This document shows positions 52,468-61,007 of a DNA stretch of 64,000 bases, one piece after another; positions within the stretch are counted from its first letter, which is position 1, and every line of letters starts with the position of its first letter. A model generated the notes under the pieces. That model did no database searches. It was not told the origin of the DNA and was given only the letters and a program-made list of their open reading frames with translations. The translations under genes and the position numbers were made by a program. The stretch is from Roseovarius arcticus (GTDB taxonomy: Bacteria; Pseudomonadota; Alphaproteobacteria; Rhodobacterales; Rhodobacteraceae): assembly GCF_006125015.1 (NCBI RefSeq), contig NZ_SZZN01000001.1:62001-126000 (forward strand). The letters are read 5' to 3'.

Positions 52468-53646
52468 ATGACCCGCACCGCCCCGATCACCCAAGACGTC
52501 ATGACCATTCCGCGCAAGGCAGAAGGCGGCAAGCCGAATCTGATCGGCCTGACGCGTGACGCGCTACGCCAGACGCTGATCGAGAATGGCACGCCTGAGA
52601 AACAGGCGAAGATGCGGGCCGGGCAAATCTGGCAGTGGATTTATCAGTGGGGCATCCGCGATTTTGCGGACATGACGAACCTCTCCAAGGCGTACCGGAT
52701 TGAGCTGGAAGAGATATTTACGCTACACACACCCGAGGTCGTCAGCCGCCAGGTCAGCAGTGATGGCACCCGCAAGTATCTGGTGCGCATCGCTGGCGGC
52801 CATGAGGTCGAGGTCGTCTACATCCCCGAAGAGGGGCGCGGCACGCTGTGCATATCCTCTCAGGTCGGCTGCACGCTGACATGCTCGTTCTGCCATACGG
52901 GCACCCAGAAGCTGGTGCGCAACCTGACAGCGGGCGAGATCGTCGGCCAGATCATGGTCGCACGCGATGATCTGAAAGAATGGCCCGAGCAGGGCGCGCC
53001 AAAGGATGAGACGCGCCTTCTGAGCAATATCGTGCTGATGGGCATGGGAGAGCCGCTTTATAATTTTGAGAACGTGCGCGACGCGATGAAGATCGCGATG
53101 GACCCCGAAGGCATCCAGCTTAGCCGACGCCGTATCACCCTGTCGACGTCAGGCGTCGTGCCCGAAATCCACCGCACAGCGGCGGAGATAGGATGCATGC
53201 TGGCAGTCAGCTTTCACGCGACGACGGACGAGGTGCGCGATGGCCTCGTCCCGATCAACAAGAAATGGAACATTGAGGCGCTGCTGGATGCGTTGCGCGC
53301 CTATCCCAAGGTCAGCAATTCTGAGCGGATCACGTTCGAATATGTCATGCTGGACGGCATCAACGACACGGACGAGGACGCGCGCCGTCTGGTGAAACTG
53401 ATCGAAGGCATCCCGGCCAAGATCAACCTGATCCCGTTCAACGAATGGCCCGGCGCACCCTACAAGCGGTCGTCGAACAACCGCATCCGCGCCTTTGCCG
53501 ACATCATCCACAACGCCGGTTACGCCAGTCCCATCCGCAAGCCTCGCGGCGAGGATATCATGGCCGCCTGTGGCCAGCTAAAATCTGCGACCGAACGCGC
53601 GCGCAAATCACGCCGCGAAGTCGAAGCGGACGCAGGTCTGAGCTGA
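52468..53646 (+). CDS. rlmN: Dual-specificity 23S rRNA/tRNA adenine C2 methyltransferase RlmN
   Basis: A 392-residue radical-SAM methyltransferase. The cluster cysteines are Cys135, Cys139 and Cys142 in '[14 protein letters not shown]'. The upstream 'RGTLCISSQ' and the C-terminal '[11 protein letters not shown]' supply the second catalytic cysteine. It methylates A2503 of 23S rRNA and A37 of some tRNAs. ATG 52468 follows GAGAGG. Length is normal for alphaproteobacterial RlmN. Confidence 0.95.
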   Translation: MTRTAPITQDVMTIPRKAEGGKPNLIGLTRDALRQTLIENGTPEKQAKMRAGQIWQWIYQWGIRDFADMTNLSKAYRIELEEIFTLHTPEVVSRQVSSDGTRKYLVRIAGGHEVEVVYIPEEGRGTLCISSQVGCTLTCSFCHTGTQKLVRNLTAGEIVGQIMVARDDLKEWPEQGAPKDETRLLSNIVLMGMGEPLYNFENVRDAMKIAMDPEGIQLSRRRITLSTSGVVPEIHRTAAEIGCMLAVSFHATTDEVRDGLVPINKKWNIEALLDALRAYPKVSNSERITFEYVMLDGINDTDEDARRLVKLIEGIPAKINLIPFNEWPGAPYKRSSNNRIRAFADIIHNAGYASPIRKPRGEDIMAACGQLKSATERARKSRREVEADAGLS

Positions 53647-53867
53647 GCCCAGACAGGAGGCGCCGGTAAGGGTGTAGGACGCGCCGGACGGCTGTTACCT
53701 TGGCAAATCATTCTCTGATCGTATGCTCTTGGGCCCCGCAGCCACTGCTGGGCGGCTTGCCTCATTCTTGGTCAAACCGACCGCGCCCGGCCCCAATCCG
53801 TTCAGATTGTTGCCGTAATGTGGGGTTATCCAGTGATTATTAATTTATTTTCACAAGGTATAAAACA

Positions 53868-54059
53868 ATGAGCAACGACATTAAGGACATCCTGACCCTC
53901 ATCACCCGCGAGCGCGGCTTGGCCGTGTCTGACCGCGAGTGGCAGCACCGCCTGCGTGGGTACGGTTATGCGATCCGCGACACCGATGAGGGCCGCGTGA
54001 TCACGTCGCTGCTGCGCAACGCGCCGCTTTGCGCCATTCCGGCAGAATTGGCAGCGTAA
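53868..54059 (+). CDS. Small conserved-looking protein, 63 residues
   Basis: A 63-residue protein with an ATG behind CAAGG and an AT-rich upstream that looks promoter-like. The sequence 'LITRERGLAVSDREWQHRLRGYGYAI' is basic and amphipathic, followed by 'GRVITSLLRNAPLCAIP'. No family is known to me. Its stop codon directly abuts the stop of the converging LOG gene, with no base between. Codon use looks like the neighbours, so it is probably real. Confidence 0.65.
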   Translation: MSNDIKDILTLITRERGLAVSDREWQHRLRGYGYAIRDTDEGRVITSLLRNAPLCAIPAELAA

Positions 54060-54887
54060 TCAGCAAGGCACCTGCGCGGCGTCCCATTCGGCGATGATCC
54101 GCACCGCGTCTGCAGCCGTTTCGACAAATTGGAACAGGTCCAGATCCTCGGCACTAATGGTGCCGGCATCTGCCAGCGCCTCCCAGTTTATAATTTTGCG
54201 CCAGAATTCTTCGCCGAACAACAAGAAGGGCATGCGCTTCATCCGGTCGGTCTGGATCAGCGTCAGTGCCTCAAACGTCTCGTCCAGCGTGCCAAAGCCG
54301 CCGGGAAAGACGCAGACCGCACGCGCGCGCATCAGGAAATGCATTTTGCGGATCGCAAAGTAGTGAAAGTTAAAGCACATGCCGGGCGTGACGTATTCGT
54401 TCGGCGCCTGCTCGTGCGGCAGCACGATATTTAGCCCGATAGAGGCGCCGCCCGCATCGGCCGCACCGCGATTGCCCGCCTCCATCACGCCCGGCCCACC
54501 GCCCGTGGCGATGACATAATCGCGCCCGTAAGCGGCCATTGATTTGAGGGTCATCAGACGCGCGAATTCGCGTGCCTCATCATAATACTTCGACAGATCC
54601 GCCAGCGTTTTCGTCCGGGCGGTATCCTTATTTATCGGCTCGGGAATGCGCGCGCCGCCGAACAAGACCACCGTGCTGCGAATTCCGCGCTCGTTCAGGA
54701 TCAACTCAGGTTTGAGCAGCTCCAGCTGCAACCGAACTGGACGCAGATCCTCGCGCAGCATGAAATCGAGATCATTAAAGGCCAGCCGGTAGGCCGGTGC
54801 GCGTGTCTGGGGCGTATCCGGCACCTGCTCGGCGGTGCTGCGATCCGTGCCCGCATCGCGGAACTGGCTGGCGCGGTCATCGGTCAT
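54060..54887 (-). CDS. LOG family protein (TIGR00730 type)
   Basis: A 275-residue Rossmann-like protein. LOG motifs are 'VVLFGGARIPEP', 'VIATGGGPGVMEAGNRGA' and 'VFPGGFGTLDETFE' (the PGGxGTxxE active site). Family members release free cytokinin-like bases or nucleoside monophosphate ribose. ATG 54887 is eight bases behind AAGGA; ATG 54911 would add eight residues. Confidence 0.9.
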   Translation of the reverse strand: MTDDRASQFRDAGTDRSTAEQVPDTPQTRAPAYRLAFNDLDFMLREDLRPVRLQLELLKPELILNERGIRSTVVLFGGARIPEPINKDTARTKTLADLSKYYDEAREFARLMTLKSMAAYGRDYVIATGGGPGVMEAGNRGAADAGGASIGLNIVLPHEQAPNEYVTPGMCFNFHYFAIRKMHFLMRARAVCVFPGGFGTLDETFEALTLIQTDRMKRMPFLLFGEEFWRKIINWEALADAGTISAEDLDLFQFVETAADAVRIIAEWDAAQVPC

Positions 54888-55042
54888 GTATATCATCCTT
54901 GGGGCTGGCATGTGCTTTTTGCCATCAGTATCGCCTCACGCAGGGCTTGACCAGCGGTGCGGGGGCGGCGTGCGCATTGCGCAGACGCGTCTGCCTGCCT
55001 ATACGATGCTTCGAGAATTATGCATGACCAAGGAGCGCCCTC

Positions 55043-55870
55043 ATGTCCAACGCCCAGCTAGAGACCGCCATCGACGCCGCTTGGGAGGCGCGCGACACCA
55101 TTAGCCCGGCCACGGGCGGCGAGACGCGCGAGGCGATTGAGGCGACGCTGGACGCACTGGACAGCGGCACCCTGCGCGTGGCCGAGCCGCGCGAGGACGG
55201 CGCGTGGCACGTCAACCAGTGGGCCAAAAAGGCCGTGCTGCTAGGTTTTCGCATCAAGGAGATGGAAGCGCAGCCGGGCGGCCCACAGGACGCCGGCTGG
55301 TGGGACAAGGTCGACAGCAAGTTCAAGGGCTGGGGCGAGAATACGTGGAAGGCCGCAGGCTTTCGCGCTGTGCCCAGCTGCGTGGTACGCAAGAGCGCAT
55401 ATATCGCGCCCGGTGTCGTCCTGATGCCGTCCTTCGTCAACGTGGGCGCCTATGTCGACAGCGGCACGATGGTCGATGCGTGGGCCACCGTGGGTAGCTG
55501 CGCGCAGATCGGCAAAAACGTTCATCTATCGGGCGGCGTTGGCATTGGCGGCGTGCTGGAGCCGATGCAGGCAGGCCCGACCATTATTGAGGACAACTGC
55601 TTTATCGGGGCGCGGTCCGAGGTGGTCGAGGGCTGCATCATCCGTGAGGGCAGCGTTCTGGGCATGGGCGTGTTCATTGGTCAATCGACCAAGATCGTCG
55701 ACCGCGAAACGGGCAATGTGACCTATGGCGAGGTGCCCAGCGGCTCTGTCGTGGTGGCGGGCTCATTGCCATCCAAGAACGGTGTGAACCTTTATTGCGC
55801 GGTGATCGTCAAGCGGGTGGATGCGCAGACCCGCTCCAAAACGTCGATCAACGAACTGCTGCGCGACTGA
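55043..55870 (+). CDS. dapD: Tetrahydrodipicolinate N-succinyltransferase
   Basis: A 275-residue hexapeptide-repeat acyltransferase of the lysine and diaminopimelate pathway. It shows '[41 protein letters not shown]' type repeats, '[19 protein letters not shown]' and '[13 protein letters not shown]'. ATG 55043 follows AAGGAG. The next gene starts in its stop codon. dapE lies 3.4 kb further on the same strand. Confidence 0.96.
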   Translation: MSNAQLETAIDAAWEARDTISPATGGETREAIEATLDALDSGTLRVAEPREDGAWHVNQWAKKAVLLGFRIKEMEAQPGGPQDAGWWDKVDSKFKGWGENTWKAAGFRAVPSCVVRKSAYIAPGVVLMPSFVNVGAYVDSGTMVDAWATVGSCAQIGKNVHLSGGVGIGGVLEPMQAGPTIIEDNCFIGARSEVVEGCIIREGSVLGMGVFIGQSTKIVDRETGNVTYGEVPSGSVVVAGSLPSKNGVNLYCAVIVKRVDAQTRSKTSINELLRD

Positions 55871-56265
55871 TGACCGACAGCGACAAGCCCAAGAAAGCGC
55901 CCAAGCGGCAGGAGGTCTATACCCTTCTGGTCGAAATCGGGCGCAAGGCTGGCGACGGCCTGCCCAAAGGCGCGACCGGTGCGGCCCTCGTCATCTATGC
56001 CAGCGGCGTGGATGAGGGTGAGGCCGTGCGCGAAACAGTGGCTATTTTGAAACAGGCCGACACCGCGCCGCTGGATGTATCGGGCTACGGTACCCTGGCC
56101 GAGCGCGAGGCCGAGGGCCACGAGATCGGCGAAGAGGACCGCGCGCTGATGCAGCGCGCGCTGGACGAAAACTCTGTGATTGTCGCGCAGATGGAGCCGT
56201 TCTTTGGCGAAGAAGATCGCGGTACGCGCCTTGATGCGCGTGTGGACCCGAACGCCGAGGACTGA
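55870..56265 (+). CDS. Conserved-looking protein of unknown function after dapD
   Basis: A 131-residue soluble, acidic protein beginning in the dapD stop (TGATG overlap). The core 'RQEVYTLLVEIGRKAGDGLPKGATGAALVIYASGVDEGEAVRETVAILKQA' looks globular. No known motif. The tight coupling to dapD suggests it is co-expressed with it; a link to lysine synthesis is only inferred. Confidence 0.75.
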   Translation: MTDSDKPKKAPKRQEVYTLLVEIGRKAGDGLPKGATGAALVIYASGVDEGEAVRETVAILKQADTAPLDVSGYGTLAEREAEGHEIGEEDRALMQRALDENSVIVAQMEPFFGEEDRGTRLDARVDPNAED

Positions 56266-56272
56266 GCCAGCT

Positions 56273-57358
56273 TCAGGCTGCGCGCTGCATTGCCAGCGTG
56301 CGCGCCTCAAACGGCTTGAGCACTGGCCAGATTGGCCGCGCGTGTTCGGGCAGGCGCGCGCCTTCCAAGCCGCCCAGCACCGATGCGGCCAGCGCGGCGG
56401 GATCGCGGCGCAAACGCCCGATATATAGGCTCTCGACCGGGCACCCGGCGGCCAGTATGGCCTGATGATCCGGCAGCAGCAGGTGGTGATACGTCACCAG
56501 ATCTGGGCCGTTCCCATGATACGCCGATGCACCGTTGACCAAATGCCGCGCCGGAACCAGCGCCGCCTCGGTGCCGAACATGTACTCAACTTCGCTGCCG
56601 CCGATGACCAGCCGCTGATGCGGCGCAATTACGATGTCGCGCGTTAGTCCAAAGAACGGCGCACGCAGCCGAACGGGCCGCAGCGACCCATGCGCTGGCA
56701 CCGTTTGGCGCACTGCGCGCAGCACCGGTACCGCCTCGCCGCCCGAGGTCAGCACCAGATCGCCGCGCTTCAGCTGGGAAATCGGGACCTCGCCGTGCGG
56801 GGTGGCGATGGGCACGCCGCCGGTCAGGCCGGGCATCGGGCCAATAGGCTCCACTTCGTCCGATACAGCGATAAAGCCGACATCGGCGTCCATTACCCGG
56901 TGCGCCGGAAACCGGGTGAGCATCCTCAGATCCTCAAGCGAAATGGGGCGCACGGCAGATACGGGCGCGCGCCGGATAAGCCCGCTGGACAGATGTTTGA
57001 GCGACAGAACACCGTTGCCGGCATCCGCGTCCCACGCATACCGCACACGCACCTGATCTGACCGCCCATCCAGATCATGGGTTAGCGCCGCGTGGCGCAC
57101 ATCGCCGCCCATCTCGTCGATCAGGATTATGCCGCCCGAGGGCAATACCTGAACCGACAGCGCGCCGCCGCCAGACCCTATTCGCGCGAACTTTAGGAGT
57201 GTCTGGGGGCGCCCTTCGGGCGATAGATATGTATCGATCATCAGCGTGCCGCGCCGGGCGACACCACTGATTGGCTCTGTCTGTAGTGCGCCTTGGTGAA
57301 GCAGGCCGGCCGCATCGAACCGCCCCCCGCTGTGATCTGCGTACCCTATCCAGCCCAT
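56273..57358 (-). CDS. Hint-domain protein lacking the catalytic cysteine
   Basis: A 361-residue protein. Residues about 15-130 resemble a concanavalin/LamG-like sheet domain ('LSVQVLPSGGIILIDEMGGDVRHAAL'). A Hint_2-type domain follows from about 177: 'GLTGGVPIATPHGEVPISQLKRGDLVLTSGG', with 'IAPHQRLVI' (His247) near its centre. Where the two other Hint proteins of this window have Cys, this one has Gly177, so self-cleavage by thioester is not expected. It starts one base after the stop of the next Hint gene, on the same strand; the two are probably one transcript. Confidence 0.8.
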   Translation of the reverse strand: MGWIGYADHSGGRFDAAGLLHQGALQTEPISGVARRGTLMIDTYLSPEGRPQTLLKFARIGSGGGALSVQVLPSGGIILIDEMGGDVRHAALTHDLDGRSDQVRVRYAWDADAGNGVLSLKHLSSGLIRRAPVSAVRPISLEDLRMLTRFPAHRVMDADVGFIAVSDEVEPIGPMPGLTGGVPIATPHGEVPISQLKRGDLVLTSGGEAVPVLRAVRQTVPAHGSLRPVRLRAPFFGLTRDIVIAPHQRLVIGGSEVEYMFGTEAALVPARHLVNGASAYHGNGPDLVTYHHLLLPDHQAILAAGCPVESLYIGRLRRDPAALAASVLGGLEGARLPEHARPIWPVLKPFEARTLAMQRAA

Positions 57359-57359
57359 G

Positions 57360-58949
57360 TCAGGCTGCCCGCGCGCCGGACATCAATACCTGCGCCTCGT
57401 AGCGTTTCAACGTGCGCCGCGCAGAGGGGCTATAGCCGCGCCCCGTCTGGCGGCAGAGCTCCGGAAAGATCGCACAAATTTCGTCGACGATCTCGGCATC
57501 GAAGCTGGAGACAGTTTGCGGTCCGGGCAGGAAGCTCTCGGTTTGCAGGCCTTCTGAATAGACCACCTGATGCCGGTCAAACAGGATGTGGACATACTCG
57601 ACCTCGCCGCCCTCGACGCGCCGCACGCTGCGATCATTGACCAGATCGCGCGCGGCCACCAGCACCTCGCCTTCGCCAAAGAGCAGCTCGGCCAGAGAAT
57701 CGCGGATCAGCACCCGGTGCAGCGGCGACAGGGCCAGTCGCTGATGAGTGCCGAAAGTGTCGGCCTCAATGACGATGGGGGCAAAGTCGCCCGCCGCTGC
57801 AATCCGCCGCCGCCCGATCCAACGCAGCGGTTGCGCGCCCTCGTCGCGGGTCATCACCATGTCGCCGGGCTCCAGCGTCTCGACGGCGCGGTTGCCGTCC
57901 GGCGTAAGGATCATTGTGCCCGCTACGAAACAAGGCACGCTGTCGACCAGCACAAAGGCAGTGTCGCTGACGCCGCTAGAATTCTCGGCAGTGTAGGTAA
58001 AGTTAAACTGTTCTGTGTCGCCATCACCGGTCAATCCCAGCGTGCCGTCGGCGTTCAGTTGCACCGTTTGGCCGCTGTTCAACGTGACAGTATCGCCCAC
58101 CGCGACCGCCTGGCCATTGATATGTGTGATCGTCAAGCTACCGGCGCCGTTGTTGATGTCGTTGGCCAGAACATCCAGCGACTTGGACCCTAATGGGTCC
58201 AGATTGGTCACATCGTCGATGGCTAGAAATGTCGATTGAACACTACCGCCCGCGATGATCAGCGTGCTGTCGTAATTCGCATCGGTCACGTCCGCGATGC
58301 CAATGCGGATCGAGTTGGTCTGGTTTGCGATAACAGGGATCTTGAGCGTCAGATTAACGGTAAAGCCGTCCATCTCGGTGTTGTACTGGTCGTTCGTGTT
58401 GTCGATGAAGAGGTTGCCGTTGGCCCCGGCGTTCAGGTTGTTGGGGTCGATATCACCGTCTCCAACGCTCAGCTGCACTTGCTGGCCGTTGATCCAGACG
58501 CCGACGAAGTCCTGAAACGCTCCGGCCGCATATTCGGGATATTCGTCCGACGCAAAGACGAACTGCATCGTTAGCATGTCGCCCGTAGGCGTGAAGTCGA
58601 CGTCGATATAGGACGCATCGAATGTGGATGCGCCTGCCGCCGTGTTGAAATCAGCGACGTTGTTGGGGCCGCTCGAATCGGTCGTTTGCGATGTGCTGGT
58701 GTTCGATCCGCCCTGCCACCACTGGCTGCTTCCGGTAAAGCCGCGCAGATCGCCGGTCGAGAACATGACGCCCGTGTCGCCCGGCATAACACCGGGCGAG
58801 ATTGCGTCGCCGTCACTATAGATGCCCGAGCTGTCGCGATCTCCGGTGTAGGACGCGCTCTCGATGGTCACGCCAGAGCCGAACATCTCTTGCGCCATCT
58901 CAATAGCTGACGCATTTCTATCGATAGGTATTTCTACGCCTGCAACCAT
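57360..58949 (-). CDS. Choice-of-anchor L and Hint-domain protein
   Basis: A 529-residue protein without a classical signal peptide. Residues about 15-235 match the choice-of-anchor L domain ('MFGSGVTIESASYTGD', 'GVMFSTGDL', 'FVFASDEYPEYAAGAFQDFVGVWING'). A cadherin-like linker (about 240-335) precedes a Hint_2 domain starting at Cys340 ('PCFVAGTMILTPDGNRAVETLEPGDMV') with 'LSPLHRVLI'. Such proteins are usually cell-surface or type I secreted. ATG 58949 follows GAGG; the longer reading uses a TTG. It is followed by the Cys-less Hint gene. Confidence 0.82.
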   Translation of the reverse strand: MVAGVEIPIDRNASAIEMAQEMFGSGVTIESASYTGDRDSSGIYSDGDAISPGVMPGDTGVMFSTGDLRGFTGSSQWWQGGSNTSTSQTTDSSGPNNVADFNTAAGASTFDASYIDVDFTPTGDMLTMQFVFASDEYPEYAAGAFQDFVGVWINGQQVQLSVGDGDIDPNNLNAGANGNLFIDNTNDQYNTEMDGFTVNLTLKIPVIANQTNSIRIGIADVTDANYDSTLIIAGGSVQSTFLAIDDVTNLDPLGSKSLDVLANDINNGAGSLTITHINGQAVAVGDTVTLNSGQTVQLNADGTLGLTGDGDTEQFNFTYTAENSSGVSDTAFVLVDSVPCFVAGTMILTPDGNRAVETLEPGDMVMTRDEGAQPLRWIGRRRIAAAGDFAPIVIEADTFGTHQRLALSPLHRVLIRDSLAELLFGEGEVLVAARDLVNDRSVRRVEGGEVEYVHILFDRHQVVYSEGLQTESFLPGPQTVSSFDAEIVDEICAIFPELCRQTGRGYSPSARRTLKRYEAQVLMSGARAA

Positions 58950-59134
58950 GTTTTGCCTCAATTCATTAGATCAAGGTCAGAACACACGCAGCCTAGCGGC
59001 GGGCGTAATTCGCCCGTCTCCACTGATGAATCGCAAAAATGGCGATCCGCTCGAATTAGGGCCTATTGCGGCCCCGCTGCTGTTGCCCTGCCTCGGGTCT
59101 CTTCTTTTTATAACCCCACTTTTACCAATTTTTC

Positions 59135-59160
59135 GCCGCGCTGTTAACAGTTATCGCGGC
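59135..59160. promoter_or_regulatory. Nested palindrome between the Hint pair and dapE
   Basis: GCCGCG (59135-59140) pairs with CGCGGC (59155-59160) around the ten-base palindrome CTGTTAACAG (59141-59150). It lies in the 283-base gap between divergent genes, so it may be an operator or part of a promoter. No matching regulator is known. Confidence 0.4.
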
Positions 59161-59232
59161 GCGCAGGCATTATTTGCAAAGGTGCGGCATCCGCGCTAGC
59201 CATCGGAGGTCAAAACTCATCTGCGAGGGACC

Positions 59233-60387
59233 ATGCCGCACTCACCGATAGACCCCGCCGACCTGACCGCTGCGCTGATCCGCTGCCCGTCCGTGACCCC
59301 TAACGAGGGCGGCGCGCTGGCGCTGCTGGAGGACCTGCTATCAGACGCCGGCTTTGCCTGCTGGCGCGTTGACCGTGCTGGAATCGCCAATTTATACGCG
59401 CGTTGGGGCACCAAGGGCGCAGGGCGCAGCTTTGGCTTTAACGGGCATACTGATGTGGTGCCGCTGGGGGATGAGGCCGCATGGACGGTGCCACCCTTCG
59501 GTGCCGAAATCCGCGACGGCATGATGTGGGGCCGAGGCGCGACCGATATGAAATCGGGGGTTGCCGCCTTTGCCGCCGCAGCCGTTGATTTTGTGCAACA
59601 GACGCCCCCCAATGGCGCCGTAATCCTTGCCATAACCGGCGATGAGGAGGGAAATGCGCTGGACGGCACCACTGCCATCCTGGACTGGATGAAGGCGAAT
59701 GGCGAAGCGATGAGTGTCTGTCTCGTGGGCGAGCCGACCTGCCCGGACGAGATGGGCGACATGATCAAGATCGGGCGCCGCGGCTCACTAAGCGGATTTT
59801 TCTCCATAACCGGCGTGCAAGGCCACTCCGCCTATCCGCACCGCGCGGTTAATCCGCTGCCAGTTATGGCGCGGCTGGTGGACCGGCTCAGCAGTCATAC
59901 GCTGGACGAGGGCACTGATCATTTCGATCCATCAACGCTGGCGTTCGTGACTATCGACACTTGCAACCTGGCGACCAACGTGATCCCCGCCACCGTCCGC
60001 GCGACCGTCAATATCCGCTATAACGACGCTCATTCCGGCGATAGCCTGACCGCGTGGCTGCAAGAGCAACTAGACGCCATCTGCGACGAAGCAGGCGTAA
60101 CTGGCACGCTCAAGGTCACTAACACCGGCGAGAGTTTCCTCACACCTCCGGGCGAGTTCTCGGACCTTATCGTGCGCGCGGTCGAGGCCGAGACGGGGCG
60201 CACCCCTGTGCTTAGCACGTCCGGCGGCACGTCCGACGCGCGCTTTGTCAAGGATCACTGCCCCGTGGTCGAATGCGGGCTGGTGGGCCGCACCATGCAT
60301 CAGGTGGATGAGCGGGTGAGTGTCGCGCAGATCCACCAGCTCAAGGCGATCTACACCCGGATCCTAAGCGACTACTTCGCCGGGTAG
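59233..60387 (+). CDS. dapE: Succinyl-diaminopimelate desuccinylase
   Basis: A 384-residue M20 zinc peptidase-fold enzyme. Metal-site motifs are '[13 protein letters not shown]', '[11 protein letters not shown]' and '[14 protein letters not shown]'; 'SGGTSDARF' and '[12 protein letters not shown]' close the active site. It releases succinate in lysine and cell-wall precursor synthesis. It is separated from dapD by a small gene and two Hint genes on the other strand. The next gene starts at the base after its stop. Confidence 0.95.
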   Translation: MPHSPIDPADLTAALIRCPSVTPNEGGALALLEDLLSDAGFACWRVDRAGIANLYARWGTKGAGRSFGFNGHTDVVPLGDEAAWTVPPFGAEIRDGMMWGRGATDMKSGVAAFAAAAVDFVQQTPPNGAVILAITGDEEGNALDGTTAILDWMKANGEAMSVCLVGEPTCPDEMGDMIKIGRRGSLSGFFSITGVQGHSAYPHRAVNPLPVMARLVDRLSSHTLDEGTDHFDPSTLAFVTIDTCNLATNVIPATVRATVNIRYNDAHSGDSLTAWLQEQLDAICDEAGVTGTLKVTNTGESFLTPPGEFSDLIVRAVEAETGRTPVLSTSGGTSDARFVKDHCPVVECGLVGRTMHQVDERVSVAQIHQLKAIYTRILSDYFAG

Positions 60388-60969
60388 ATGCGTCCGGCGC
60401 TGGTCATTATGCTGAAAGAGCCGCGACCGGGCCGGGTCAAAACCCGGCTTGGGCGCGATATCGGCATGGTGGCGGCCGCGTGGTGGTTTCGTCACCAGAC
60501 GGCGCGGCTGATCCGGCAGGTGCAGGATCCGCGCTGGCACGTCATCCTTGCGATAGCGCCTGATCGGGCCGGGCTGGCCTCGCGCGTCTGGCCCGCGCAT
60601 CTGCCGCGCATTGCCCAAGGCGGCGGCGATCTGGGCGACCGTATGGCACGCCTTATGCGCGTTTCGCCAGCGGGTCCGGTCTGCATCATCGGCGGGGATA
60701 TTCCCGGCGTGCGCAAACATCACATCGCGCGGGCATTCAAGGCGCTGGGCGCGCATGATGCCGTCTTTGGCCCTGCGCTTGATGGCGGCTATTGGTTGAT
60801 AGGATTGAGGCGCATGGCGGCTATCCCCACTGGTTTCCTGCAGGGCGTTCGCTGGTCCACCGCAGATGCCCTCTCGGGCAGCATGGCAACCCTGCCGGGC
60901 GCGCGAATCGCACTGGTCGATACCCTGCGAGATGTCGATACTGCGGCAGATCTGCACGCCGCGCGATAA
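60388..60969 (+). CDS. TIGR04282/DUF2064-type nucleotide-diphospho-sugar transferase-like protein
   Basis: A 193-residue small GT-A-like protein. Family signs: 'MLKEPRPGRVKTRLG', 'LIRQVQDPRWHVILAIAP', 'GGGDLGDRMARLM', 'CIIGGDIPGVRKHHIARAF' and 'VFGPALDGGYWLIGL'. Activity is unproven; members are often called glycosyltransferases. It begins immediately after the dapE stop, so translation is probably coupled. Confidence 0.85.
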   Translation: MRPALVIMLKEPRPGRVKTRLGRDIGMVAAAWWFRHQTARLIRQVQDPRWHVILAIAPDRAGLASRVWPAHLPRIAQGGGDLGDRMARLMRVSPAGPVCIIGGDIPGVRKHHIARAFKALGAHDAVFGPALDGGYWLIGLRRMAAIPTGFLQGVRWSTADALSGSMATLPGARIALVDTLRDVDTAADLHAAR

Positions 60970-61007
60970 CGGTTCCCGCCGTGCAGACTGCATGATACGA
61001 GACGCGC

